From the NCBI RefSeq assembly GCF_002775205.1, contig NC_036447.1, positions 21,310,501-21,374,500 on the forward strand: DNA of 64,000 bases, written 5' to 3'. Both the position numbers and the translations under genes were made by a program. Every line of letters begins with the position of its first letter. Positions within the stretch are counted from its first letter, which is position 1. Source of the stretch: Xiphophorus maculatus. Its lineage: Eukaryota > Chordata > Actinopteri > Cyprinodontiformes > Poeciliidae. Positions 1 to 11,300 of the stretch are shown one piece after another. The notes under the pieces were generated by a model, which was given only the letters and a program-made list of their open reading frames with translations, did not search any database and was not told the origin of the DNA.

Positions 1-1129
1 TTGCAGATATCTTGAAAGCAAATGATGTTACACAAAACTCAGTTAGATATATCTAGAACTGCGTTTTTGAATAGTCCAAATTCCTTTTAAGAAGTCTCCA
101 AATGAATTGGAGATATCTTGAACATAGACGACTTTTCTATTTAGGGCATCTACAATTAACATTCTGACTGATATCTTCAATATTCATTCTGTTTTGTCAA
201 AACATCCCAGATTCACACAGCATTTTTGAAATTTTAACCAAAACATTCAAAATGAAAAAACAATTTGCAATGCTCTATTTCGGCTTGGGAATGGGTTCAA
301 GTTCGGTTTTAATGGTGAGCGAAGAGAATAAATAAGAAATTCTCTGCAGATTTCTTTAAAGATTTTTCAAGTTCACAAAGTTTACAGCTCCACATATCCC
401 CTACTGCTGAGCTGTTTATACGTAGTGACATTTTATGACAATTTTGTGCAGGACATCAAACGTTCTGCAGCCAACTGTTTGGACAGCTCAGTGGTATCAC
501 AGGGGTCGGCCTGTCAGCAATGTTTAAAAGATGTGAAGCATAAAGTGCAAGAGTGCCATAAACATAAAGTGTTTCCCCCTGGCAAGGGTCTAAGAATATT
601 TGACAACCAGTATCACAAGCTTTTTACCTCCTATGAATTTTACTAGAATTTTTTTCACAGGACTACATACAGCTGTTCAAATATCACGCATACTTTAAGA
701 TAAATGTTATGAATCTTCTTTTACAGAGGAACACTTTCACAAGAGAGCTTTACATTTTGAAAAGCTGATGAAGACACGTTTAGAAGGTCTCGCACTGACC
801 AAATAATTTCCGTCTTTGATGGTTTTATTAAACAGTCATGGAAAAATTTGACGGCCATTCATCGTTTTGACAGATTACACGACCCTGACTATGCGCAGTT
901 ATTTTCAACTTTTCGCACCGAGTATTTCATGGAGGTAACTGAATCAATTAGACCATCATGTCTGACCTGAACACTAAACTCAATGCATCTCGCTTTCCGA
1001 GTTTCCAAACCAAACTTGCTTGTAACATTAAGGTGGATGCAGGCCGCTTTTAAAGAGTAGCAAAACATTTGATGTTTTACGTTCATTGGAGAGACAGCTG
1101 CCTCCAATGGGGGCAGTATCAGCTGTCGC

Positions 1130-1465
1130 AGCACTTCAGGTGTCAGCTGTCACATCTGCCATTAGCTGCAGGGGCTGCCGGAAACTGCCACAGCTTGGTA
1201 GTGGCAGCTTCTGGCTTTTCTGGCACCTAACACAGCTTCTGTGACAGAATGAAAATTTTATATGAAAAGGTTTTTTTCAAACAAATCAATTAAAACAATA
1301 AAAAAAAATTTTTTTAAATACATACATATTGCCGCTACTGATTCAGTGGGGGCTCCGGTGACAGCTGTCATGGAAGCTGTGGCATCTGCCACCGTATCCG
1401 TGGTCTCTGTAACAGAATCCGTGTCAACTGCTACTACTAAGGTGGTGCAGCTGAGACAAAGGCCG
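1130..1465. repeat. Imperfect ACAGCTGT-rich low-complexity repeat
   Basis: Two blocks (about 1130-1250 and 1330-1460) are built of loosely repeated CAGCTGTC, CTGCCAC and GTGGCAGC words, separated by an A/T-rich spacer. They give short valine/alanine/threonine-rich open frames on both strands, which is an effect of the repeat and not evidence of a gene. Confidence 0.45.
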
Positions 1466-1844
1466 TGGCATCCCAACAGCCTAGTCTGTTGTGAATGCTC
1501 AGTCTAGTTAGTCTGCCAATGACGGCAGACAAGCAATTTTCCTGTAATATGTTGTTTCTCTGCAATTAGCACATTTCAAAGTGAGTGGATGAGCTTGATT
1601 GACAACACTAAGACCATTTTCCTGGTTCTGATTGGTTGTTTTTGATGGGAATTATGCATTAATTTAGACAGCAGTAGCAGCTCAGGGAGGAGATGGAGGA
1701 AATTGATCTTTTCACACTTTATCTGTCTCATAACAAACTATCACGAAATGGTAATAGCTTTAACAAATATGGAAAAAAAACATATTTTATATTAAAGTTT
1801 GAACAAAATGCAACTACACAGCATTTTTTTTTAAATAAGTCTGG

Positions 1845-1980
1845 ATTGCTTTAGGCATATTTTGCCCGTTGCCTGTGACTGTTGCTGGTGTGGAGAGACC
1901 TTTCAGTAATCTAAAACTAGTAATTAAAAAAAGCAAACTATTTGCATACAGCATTCAGACTGCTGCATGTAAAATTCACT
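1845..1980 (+). pseudogene. hAT transposase C-terminal relic
   Basis: One frame reads LPVTVAGVERPFSNLKL around 1873-1925. This closely resembles the conserved dimerisation-domain signature of hAT transposases (PVTVA-x-ER-x-FS-x-LK). The frame reaches a stop shortly afterwards, and the upstream sequence is too decayed to follow, so this is a dead fragment. Other hAT-type non-autonomous elements occur in the window (7016-7811, 16369-16907, 44397-44619). This relic shows that the superfamily, though not necessarily the same family, was once coding here. Confidence 0.65.
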
Positions 1981-2149
1981 AGCAGTAAATATTGTGCTAG
2001 TATCAGTATTGGACCAAAGAAAGCAAGGCAGCCGCAAGCCTTTAAAACAGTGACGCTTTCGATGAGTCAGAAAAACCCAATAAATTGTAACAGCAGCTGC
2101 GCAGGGTGCCTTAAAGTGTGCCTTAACTGTAGCTGAAATGAAAACTCAC

Positions 2150-2192
2150 TTAATTCGTCCAGCAGAACCTGGGTGCAGTAACCATCTTCCAT
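2150..2192 (-). CDS. First coding exon of a third C2H2 zinc-finger paralogue (partial or orphan)
   Basis: On the minus strand an ATG at 2192 opens 14 codons plus one base (MEDGYCTQVLLDEL), followed by a donor (A|gtgagt, 2149-2148). Length, phase and sequence match the 43-nt first exons of the zinc-finger genes at 3940-3982 and 11788-11830; the QVLLDEL end pairs with TVLLDGL of the latter. The flanking bases GCGACAC-TCATGGA are also shared. An in-frame ATG at 2273 could extend the N-terminus by 27 residues, but homology favours 2192. No finger exon follows within 1-2149, so the rest either lies before the window or has been lost. The protein would be expected to be a nuclear DNA-binding repressor-type zinc-finger protein. 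Confidence 0.6.
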
Positions 2193-2470
2193 GACGTGTC
2201 GCAGCTCATTCTCTTTGTCCTCTTTCATCGCGTCCTCAGGAATCTCTCCCTCTGCTGCCCTCTGCTGGTCCATGTCCCTGTTGTTGGCGTCTCTTTAGAT
2301 TTTCCTCCAACAGCAGCTGAGCTCGGCTTTCATCCAAACTAAAGGAAGCTAAGTTACATTACTTGGCTCTACCGCAGACGAAGAAGTATCTTTTTTGCAG
2401 GTATTCTTCTTCTTTTCTTGATTAGTGGTTGGCAAACGCATTACTGCCACCAACAGGCCAGAAGTGTGGG
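2193..2470 (-). promoter_or_regulatory. Zinc-finger promoter module, copy 1
   Basis: Read on the minus strand, this carries GGTGGCAGTAATGCG, then TTGCCAACCA, then an AAGAAGAAG tract, then a 5'UTR containing TTTAGTTTGGAT and GCCGAGCTC, ending at the ATG of the orphan first exon. The same blocks in the same order lie upstream of the zinc-finger gene at 11788, and the GGTGGC/AATGCG plus GAAGAAGAAG part also lies upstream of the gene at 3940. Promoter function is inferred from position only. Confidence 0.5.
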
Positions 2471-3744
2471 TCCCCTTCTTTGTCCCATTGTTCCTGCGTT
2501 TTCCTTTTTAGTTTCACTACAATTATACTTTTAACCTCATCTTTGCTGTACTTCATGTTTAAATCTACATATACATGTATAATAAATATTCAATAATTCA
2601 CTAGAATCAGAAGAAAAATCTAACATTTCCCTGTTTGTGCCTTCTATACAATTACTTAAAAGTAACTGTCTAATAGTTTAGATGTATTCTGTATATGTCT
2701 TGTCATGCTCTGAATATTCTTCCTTTATATGATCATATACCTGTTTGTGTTTTTTATTTAGCCATCTGCCTTTTATAACAAATAAGAATCAGGAGTTAAT
2801 TGATGATGTAATCGTGGTGGCATAATTGAAAATGGTATAACTGGACCAGTCTTTATGGAAATTGTCTTTATAACATCATCATTCACTATTCAACCATTCC
2901 TTGAAACAGCATGCCCATATCTTTGACACTTACAGGCATGCTTATAAAGGAAGAAAAAGTCAAAAATCATAAGTTTCACGAATGTGACAATAATGTACAG
3001 GGAAAGTATTGCAAGCTATGCGGAGCCAGTAAAGAAGGGTGATTGCAAGAAGTGAAGAAAATGTTACAGGACTGACCTTCCGGCACATGTGATTGATTGC
3101 ACTGATTAGATTTAACAATAGATGGAGGGAAAAGTAAAAATTTTGAGAGGAATTAGATATTAAGATTAGATATTCTGATAGAAATGCAACAATTATTGTA
3201 TCAAATTCAAATGATGGGTGTTCTGTTATGTTTTTGTGGGTGTACCTATGGGGTCAAAAGGAAATTAAATTGCAAATAAGTTTGCAAGAAATAGCTCCAC
3301 TGTCATGATGGTTGACTGAGGTCAAAGAGGATTTAAAAATATTCAGAACAGACTGAAGGAATGGTGCAAAAGCAATGGGAAGAAGAGAGGAAAGTTGGAG
3401 AAATTACGATTAGCAGAAAGAAATAGGAAAGAGGACATTGTTATTTCACTCAGATTTTTACAAAGTGGATCAAATGAAACATTATTCATAATAATAAAAC
3501 ACATTTCAGGTAGATGTAATTGTTGTGGACGAAGAGAATCAGTGGAACGTGATGTGGCGCAAGCAGAAATAACGAAAGTCATTGGTTGAAATTCTTGTAA
3601 AAGTGAAAGACATTTTATTTAGAAAAACTCGAGGAATGAACGTTATCAGTATTCATTTAAATATCTAACAAAGACGGGTCTTATTAAGAGAATATTAGGG
3701 GCTTTTTTTTTAAAGCAAATTTAATAAAATTGTCACTCGGACAC

Positions 3745-3939
3745 ACACTATTCACCAGTTGGTGGCGGCAATGCGCTTTGTTTACCAGCCACCAGTAAAA
3801 AACCAGAAGAAGAAGAAGGAAAAGAAGAGGAAGAGGAAGAAGAAGAAGAAGAAAAACGAATAAGCTGAAAATAGAGGTGTGGAGACAGCAGTCCAGACGG
3901 TGACAGGATTTCGGAAACAGTTTTTAAAAACACAACATC
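3745..3939 (+). promoter_or_regulatory. Zinc-finger promoter module, copy 2, with purine tract
   Basis: GTTGGTGGCGGCAATGCG at about 3759, then CCAGCCACCAG, then a roughly 60-base GAA/GGA-rich purine tract (3806-3860), then a short 5'UTR ending AACATC before the ATG at 3940. The arrangement matches the modules at 2193-2470 (minus) and about 11480-11787 (plus). The purine tract could form triplex DNA, but this is inference. Confidence 0.45.
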
Positions 3940-6152
3940 ATGGAGGCTGGTTTCTACCATAAGGATCTGCTGAACGGATTCGGTTAGTATGTTTTGTTTG
4001 TCTGTTGCAGTTGAGAGACATTTTAAGGCGACTAATTGATTACCTTCTTAAAGCTCAAATGTAGCCAATAGACAGTAAATATTAAATACTCCGTTAGATG
4101 GTAGAAACGACCTAGGAAACCGATACATGTTATTTTAGAAACGAGGGTTCCCGTGTTAAAGACAAGCTAAAGCCTGTTTTCAATTAGACAGGTAGAATAA
4201 AGCTTGGTTTATGGTTGATGAACTCTGTGAGGATAATAAACCAACTTACTCCAGCATTTATACTACAGCAACCTTTATTGGGCCAGAGCTCCCTGACTGT
4301 CCCCAATCAAATCATTTTATTTTACTGCTGTTATGATTACTGTTGTTTCTGTATTCATAATCAGAAATATTTTATAAGTGAGCATCCCACTTAATGACAA
4401 ATGTATTAGTTTACCAGAGAATAAAATGGCATAAGAATTAAAAATATATATCTGTTTAAATATATATATTTTAATTTTTATTATTGCACTTTTATAAGTC
4501 AATCCTGAGGGTAAAAAGTGTCAGGGTTTAGGGTTTTTTTCCTCCTGTAAAAATAATTATGCATAAAAATTAAAGTTATCAATTTTCGATTTGTTCAAAG
4601 CTGAGACATACAGATCAAAAATATTCCATTTTGCAGCTAATCTTTGGAAACTTTGCATATCTAGGTGTTTTCTAATTTTATAAATCAAGCGTTTTTGGAC
4701 AAAACAGGCATAAAATTATGGGAAAACTTTTTTAAAATATGAAAAACTTTATATCTATGGATAGGTTTGAAGCTGTTGAGAAGATTTATTGCAGTGAAAA
4801 TGGAAACTTAAACAAAAATGTCTGGCTTCAGATAAATCAACTCAGCCAACATTGCAGTATACTTTCAACATTTTTCTGCAGATGTTAAGCAGATGTTGGT
4901 GGTTAAAGAAGAAGCTCCTGAAGACCACACACCTGTTGCTGAGTTGCATGACCCAAAGCCGCAGCAGATAAAGGAGGAAGAAGAGGAAGTCTGCATCATT
5001 CTGGGTACAGAGCCGCTCAATGCAAAGGAGGAAACTGATGTTACTCCTATAAAGAGTGAGGATGACAAAGAGTCCATTCTGCTCTCACAACTTTATCAAG
5101 ACCAAATTAAAAAAAGAGAGCTTTCAGAAGAGGTAGAAGATTGCGAAGTTGATTTTATTTCTGTAGTCGTTAAGGATGACGAAGAGGACAGTGATGTAAA
5201 TTACTCAGCCTCTGAGCTTGAACACTCGTCAGACTCTGGACAGAAAACTGAGGAAGAGGACAGTGACTGGAAGGAGAGAAGAGCTCTGGAGTCAGACGGA
5301 AACATTAACAACCCCTGTAGCTCCTCTGAGTTTACTGCAGAATCTGTTCACTGTTGCCCTGTTCAGGGAGACATGACACATTCAGAAATGGGATCTTCAA
5401 GCTCGCTGCATAATGAATGTTTTACAGAGACGAAAAATGTGGACTCAGGAAGGAAAGTCCAGACAGGAATGAAGTTTAGCTGTGAAGACTGTGGTAAAAC
5501 GCTCAGTGGAAAATACACTTTAAACACACACAAGACAATCCACACAGGACAGAAAGCTTTCTGTTGTGATGTTTGTGGACGAAGATTTGGTGACAAATCA
5601 GGTTTAAAAAGACATAAGATAATCCATACAGGAGCTAAACCTTTCTGTTGTGACATTTGTGGACAAAGATTTGGTTATAAATCAAGCATAAACACACACA
5701 TGATAACCCACACAGGGCAGAAACCTTTCAGTTGTGATATTTGTGGACAGAGATTTAGCCAAAAAGGAAGCTTAAACACACACGTGAGCAGCCACACTGG
5801 ACAGAAACATTTCTGCTGTGATCTCTGTGGACAAAGATTTAACCGTAAATCAAGTTTAAATACACACATGAGAACCCACACAGGCCAGAAACCATTTTGT
5901 TGTGATATTTGTGGACAACGATTTAGCCAAAAATCCACTCTAACTACCCATGCGAGAATCCACACAGGACAGAAACCTTTTTGTTGTGATGTCTGTGGAC
6001 GAAGATTTGGTGATAAATCAAGTCTAAACAGACACAAGATAATCCACACTGGACAACAACCTTTCTGTTGTGTTATCTGTGGACGGAAATTTGGTAATAA
6101 ATCAAGTTTAAACAGACACATGAGAATCCACTCTGGAGGGGAAATTATTTAA
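3940..6152 (+). CDS. C2H2 zinc-finger protein A (two exons, 437 aa, 8 fingers)
   Basis: Exons 3940-3982 and 4882-6152 (donor G|gttagt, acceptor ttctgcag) join in phase to give MEAGFYHKDLLNGF then [15 protein letters not shown]. Residues about 15-210 are acidic, serine-rich and predicted disordered, with several psi-K-x-E sites (VKEE, IKEE, IKSE) that suit SUMO attachment. Residues about 213-433 hold eight tandem C2H2 fingers of the form F-C-C-D-x-C-G joined by HTGQKP-type linkers. No KRAB, SCAN or BTB domain is seen. The likely role is sequence-specific DNA binding in the nucleus; the target cannot be read from the sequence. The gene is convergent with kcnip2. An ATTAAA at 6670 is a candidate poly(A) signal. 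It is a close paralogue of the gene at 11788-16026, including the 3'UTR. Confidence 0.9.
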
Positions 6153-6690
6153 CACTGAATATTTGAACAACACTGCTACGGATGACTGTGAAATAGTTGC
6201 ACGTTGTTATTAACAACAACAATCTTCACTTTTTTTCTCTTGTGGTTATGTTTGCATTTCAACCTTAAAGCCATTTATATAAGTTACTAAGTTGCTGCCT
6301 TGTACATTTGATAGTTTGTTTGCCAGGCATGTTTTATTCAAACTATTTTTATCTATTGTTCAGGTTGTGCTCTCACTGCATGTAAATAGATTTGTTGTTT
6401 GAGAACGAGAATCAAAGCGCTAAGTTGACCATGAACTCCTCTGTATACCACAGTTTGCTTGAGTTAAGATAAAGTCAGATAATCCTTGGACTAAAGTGAA
6501 TCATGAGGAAAATGATCCCCAACACAGCAGCATATATATCCCTTCTTAAAAAGATAACCGCTTCTAATTATGACTTTTACATCCTCGGCTTGTTTGTGTT
6601 ACAACTAAGTTTGAGATGATTTTCATGTGTGTGATTAAGTCTGTATATTTGTTTGTCGTATTGATTTTGATTAAATATTTCTGAGTTGAA
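6153..6690 (+). other. 3'UTR of zinc-finger gene A, homologous to that of gene B
   Basis: From about 6250 the sequence aligns to the 3' flank of gene B: TTCAACCTTAAA..TTATATAA, GGCAGGCATGTTTTATT-like and TTATCTATTGTTCAG blocks occur in the same order. It keeps the uninterrupted TTCAACCTTAAA site where gene B carries a hAT insertion. It ends near the ATTAAA at 6670-6675. Confidence 0.6.
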
Positions 6691-7015
6691 TCTTGAGTGG
6701 CTTAATTTATAAAGTGCATTCAGAACATGAAAAACGTGGGAGAGGTCTTTGGTGTTAGATACATGTTTTTTGTGTCCTTGCGTCTCTTGTACCAGGAATA
6801 TATCACCATCAAAGTTCTCTTTAACAACAACTCCCTCACCAAAATCTTTAAATTAGACTGAGCTTTGGCAGCCCTTTAAACGATAAGGTAATCAGCGACA
6901 AGCACATAAACAAAATTCATGCTTTTAAATAGTATCTGGGGTTTTTTATTATTCCACAACACACCAGTTTGTAACCACCTCCATTTATAAAACATCTGAA
7001 CAGTTTAGTGAACAT

Positions 7016-7811
7016 TAGGGATGTACATTATCGATTAATGAATTAATCTAAAGTTGACTGATCTTATCAATCGGCTAACAATTAATTGATAAGCGGCCAT
7101 TTTCTTAAAAACCTGAGTTTTCTCATATCAAGAGGGCTGAGCATAGCATAGAGGGCTACATTTTAAAGGGCTAACATTATTTTGTCAGCTGTATTATAAA
7201 CTGACTGAGTAAACAGAACATTGTGGTTTTCTAACATGATCAAACTTAGACATATTTATAAAATATAACACAAGAACCTCTTAGAATCCTGAATAGAAAA
7301 ATATTAAAATAGTGAAATATGCGAAACACCTTATCCACAATGAACAAATAATTGTGTTATCTGTGAGTATCCATAAATATCACTTATACATGATATTTAT
7401 GCATAAGTAATGTGTGCGGTTGTTCTTGAAGGAAAGCTAAAACTTCGCTCCATGAAGTGCATTAACTCACAACAGCCTTCAGAATCAACCTTTGCTTATT
7501 GGCACAATGCTTCTTTCCATCATGTTAGAAATTTTTCATCCCTGTTTACATGACAACTTAAGGAGCTCGACAAGTGCCTATATTTCAGTGTGTTTTGTGT
7601 AAAATGTGTTTTGCATCCCACAACAGACTCTGTTTGGACCGTTTCTCTTTCTCGTTCTGGTATGTACCCGCCATCTTTGTTTCTGTAACTCCACTGGATG
7701 GCGGCCAAACTACAACACTAGAAAAAGGTCAAAGTGAAGATTACTAATTGATCAACAAATTGTAATCTAATAAGCCATTAATCGTAAGTGGATTAATTGT
7801 TTGCATCCCCA
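7016..7811. mobile_element. Non-autonomous hAT-type element with perfect 8-bp target duplication
   Basis: Left end TAGGGATGTA, right end TTGCATCCCCA, so the termini are imperfect inverted repeats of about 10 bp. The flanks carry an identical 8-bp direct repeat GTGAACAT at 7008-7015 and 7812-7819, the hAT target-site length. Subterminal ATCGATTAAT-like and ATTAATCG-like motifs are also inverted. It has no transposase frame; the 62-codon open frame inside is not recognisable. It lies between the convergent 3' ends of zinc-finger gene A and kcnip2. Confidence 0.8.
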
Positions 7812-7819
7812 GTGAACAT

Positions 7820-8389
7820 TTCAATGGCTGGTAAAAAAAAAAAATACAATCATGCAGACACAATCAAAAATTGATGTTAATGTGTCAGGTTCTTCTAGGA
7901 CACAGAGGTTGTTGGAAGATTATGGCTTCATTTCATGCTTTCATCCCATCTCAAGTTCCAGGTTTGGACAGTGATTTCAGAACGTTTGCAAACTTTACAT
8001 TTTGAGCGCCGCTTCATTGTTTGAGAGTGTTTCTGTACAGTCAGGTTTCGTCTCTAATGTAGATTGATGTGCAAACAGAAAAACGGCCTCATCTTTTCCA
8101 TGCATTAAAATATAGCAACTATAGCTGCGTCTCGATTATATCTGGGATTTTCTTTATGTTACTTTAGCAGAGGTATTTACAGGTTACACATCATCGTCTT
8201 CATACAGCCAAACAAAAATTTTGTTAGCTATTCCTAACTTATCACATTTGAGACATAATATTTGGCTCATTCTGCTCAGTGTCTTCAGTTTCTAGGAGGT
8301 GGAGTGGATTCCCTCCTCTTATTGTTGCAAGAACAGAAACCTCAGCAGAGCTCCAAACAAAGCTTTTCTCATCTTCCATCCATCAGCAT
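7820..8389 (-). other. Probable kcnip2 3'UTR
   Basis: This is the sequence immediately downstream of the kcnip2 stop codon (8390-8392, minus strand). It contains no other gene. I could not place the poly(A) site confidently. The 3' end is bounded by the hAT-type element at 7016-7811. Confidence 0.4.
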
Positions 8390-11300
8390 TCAGATGACAT
8401 TGTCAAACAAGTGCATGGAGTGCATGATGTTTTCATCCTGGATTGGAGCAGATAAGAGTCCAAATTAAGATAATTTTATCAGCTGCATGCGTGTCCGGGA
8501 GGGATTAAACTTCCAACCTTTTGGCATGTTTCCAAGAATTCCTCAATGGTGACCACTCCATCTTTATTCTTGTCCATTTTCTGGGAAAACAGGAGACGCA
8601 AGTGGTTGAAAGGGGAAATCTTAAGTTCTTTGTTTTACATTTTTGCAGAGTAAGTCTAAAATACGTCCTTCTAGACATGCATTGAGGTGCAAATTTAATC
8701 ATAAAAAAATAAAAATAGATCAAATAAATGCATCATCCTCCACTGCACTACTAGTTAACACATACACAGAGACATTGTAATCTTGTGTTAAATGCTAAAA
8801 TTTGTGTGGGGGTAGTTATCATAAGCCAATCAAAATGAATCACCACTGAATGTGGGTTGTCGGTGATTCGACAAGTTTTACAGTTTGAACCTATGAGAAC
8901 AGCAGCACCTTCACAGTAAATCCAGATAGAAAATATCAACAGCCATTTTGAATCACTTTCTTCTTAATGGCAGAGATGCTGAAGTAAATACCATTCAGGC
9001 CAGTTTCAGTGTCTCTTTATTTAACTGTAGGTTTAATCATGTCAACGTTTTACCTGGAAGAACCTGTCAACATGTTCCTTTGGAGCGCTGTCCCTCATGC
9101 TGGGGTATGTATGCTTCCCCATCATGTTGTAGATAGAGTGCATTATGTCTGTCATCTCCTGAGCCAAAAGAAGAGAGGAAGCAATAATAAGAAATGTTGA
9201 AGCAGACTAGGACAGCTTACACAAAGAGTGAGCGTACTTCTCTGGTGATGCAGCCATCCTTGTTCAGGTCATACAGATTGAAGGCCCAGTTCAGTTTGTC
9301 AGTGATGGATCCTTTTAAAATGATGGACAGACTTACCGCAAAGTCCTAAAGCAGGGAAGCAGGAAAAAAAGAAGAAGCTTGAATCAAATCAGGACAAAAT
9401 GTTGACAAGCTTATACATCTTTAGCTTATTTTCAAGGCTGTTATACTAAAACTGCTTCAGAAGTAATGACTTATTAAATGGTTGAGTACACACGCCTTTT
9501 AAAACCTATTGTTATTATTATTATTCAAGAGTCTGAGGACAGACAAAAGCATGAGAGGGAAGAGAAATATCTCACTTCAAAGCTAACCAGTCCATTGTTG
9601 TGGGTGTCAAAGGCTTCAAACAGGAAATGTGCGTACATACTTGAATCTAAGAAGAAGAGAAAAAAAAACAACGAATCAAAATTTTTTCACTGTACTAATA
9701 TGACATTCTAAGCTTTAAGCAAAAGACACTTTTAAATTGAGTTCCTAGTCAAAAGGAAAATTTAAAATTAACATCAGACATAATCATTTTCTTTGTTTGA
9801 GATACATTAATTCTTTTAAATTGTTGTCCCATCAACCTCCTACCACTTCCTGTCGTCTTCTTAGTCTTTTTCACCAGTAGTAACTTCCGATTGTTAACAT
9901 GACTTGTGTGATGCAAAAGAAAAGTATTTCCATTGCACCTTTGCAAAATACACAAATTTCGATACAGCCGAAAAACCACCTTGTCCCAGCTCAAAAAACT
10001 ATAAAGGAAATGTGACTTGTTTTTTTTTGTTTGTTTTTTGTTTTTTTCAAAACTGGCTTGTTTCGATCAAGCGAATGTATTTTTCAGAATTTCAATTTGC
10101 AATTTTATGGTCAGTGGAATCATAGTTTATGACAGATGGAAGGTCTTTACTACCTAGTGTGACATCTGAATGTGAAAAAGCAGATTTAAAGTTTCACTTC
10201 CCCAACCTACACACAACACATACTGAAGGCAGAGAGTTCACGGCAAAATAAAAACATTGACAAAGGCAAGAGACACTGGCTGACCTCCCTGAGGGAAGAA
10301 GTGGGAGTAGATACTTTTAAACGTATCCTCGTTCACAACACCACTGGGGCACTCCTGCAGATACCAGAAAAAAACACGCCAGCAGGATCTGTCACCAGTC
10401 TGCTCACACACACATAAAGAATATAACAGATCCAGATATTCTCAATATTAAAACCTCCTAACTGTCATGAGAACATTGAAACCATTTTCTGACATGTAAG
10501 CATTCTGCAGGTGACAGTTAAGGAGTTAATGAATGTAAGAGAGTTGATCATTCCCAGCAGTACTTGAAACTGACATTTTTGAATCCCCGGTAAAGAACCT
10601 GCAGCTCCTTTTTGCTGAAATTAGTCTGCTGAACCAGATTGTCAAGTCCCTCAGGTCTGTAACGCACCGTGGACAGCTCCCCCTCTTCAGTTAAACTTCC
10701 TGTTTAGAGAAACATAAAAACAGTAACATTTTACCAACAGAGATCCACACTGAAGCATCTAAAGGGTGTGGAAAAAAGATCATTTTATGAAAATTTGTGT
10801 GTAATACCACTTGCTTTGAGTAATTGAAGAGCTGGAGCCGGAGGGATAGCAGGGCAGAAGTTTGAGGAAGCGCTGTTTAATTGTCTTTTTGTTGGGTTTG
10901 GTAAGAGGGTTACCTGAAAACAGCAAAGCAGAGCACATACAGGAAAAATAAACCATGGTGACAGAGCACAATCCATACTTTGGCACAATCCAAACACTCC
11001 AAGCAGAACTTATTGAAATTTAAGACAGACTAATGTGTGAACTATTTTCTGTGTAAGGCTGAACCTGAAACTGAGACACACCTGTTCTGCCACTTTCTGA
11101 GAAAGAGAAGTATTATCCAATATATCAAACAAAAAGATTTACTGACTTCTGTCTTTGTAGCAATATACGGTTGATAGTCCATGATATCAAATGTAATAAA
11201 CAGAAAAAAAAACCCTTACATCATTAATCTAATAATACTCTTAGGGAAATACTAGATACCTAAATCTAAAGTTAGTCATATTCTCTCTTTTCTGGAGTTT

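Larger units (their letters stand above)
1..2149. other. Repeat-rich flank without a recognisable intact gene
   Basis: AT-rich sequence with only short open frames, none with a recognisable domain. It holds a hAT transposase relic (about 1845-1980) and an imperfect GCTGT/ACAGC-rich stretch (about 1130-1460). On the minus strand it would be the first intron of the zinc-finger paralogue whose first exon ends at 2150. I found no zinc-finger coding exon in it on either strand. Confidence 0.6.

Noticed and set aside
1262-1507. Val/Ala/Thr-rich 81-codon frame
   Set aside because: Produced by the imperfect CAGCTGT repeat; frames exist on both strands and no gene structure surrounds them.
5675-6121. 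Antisense open frame across the zinc-finger exon (also 5363-5656 and 15318-15755)
   Set aside because: These are periodic shadows of the C2H2 repeat unit on the opposite strand, with the same 28-codon period and no independent support.
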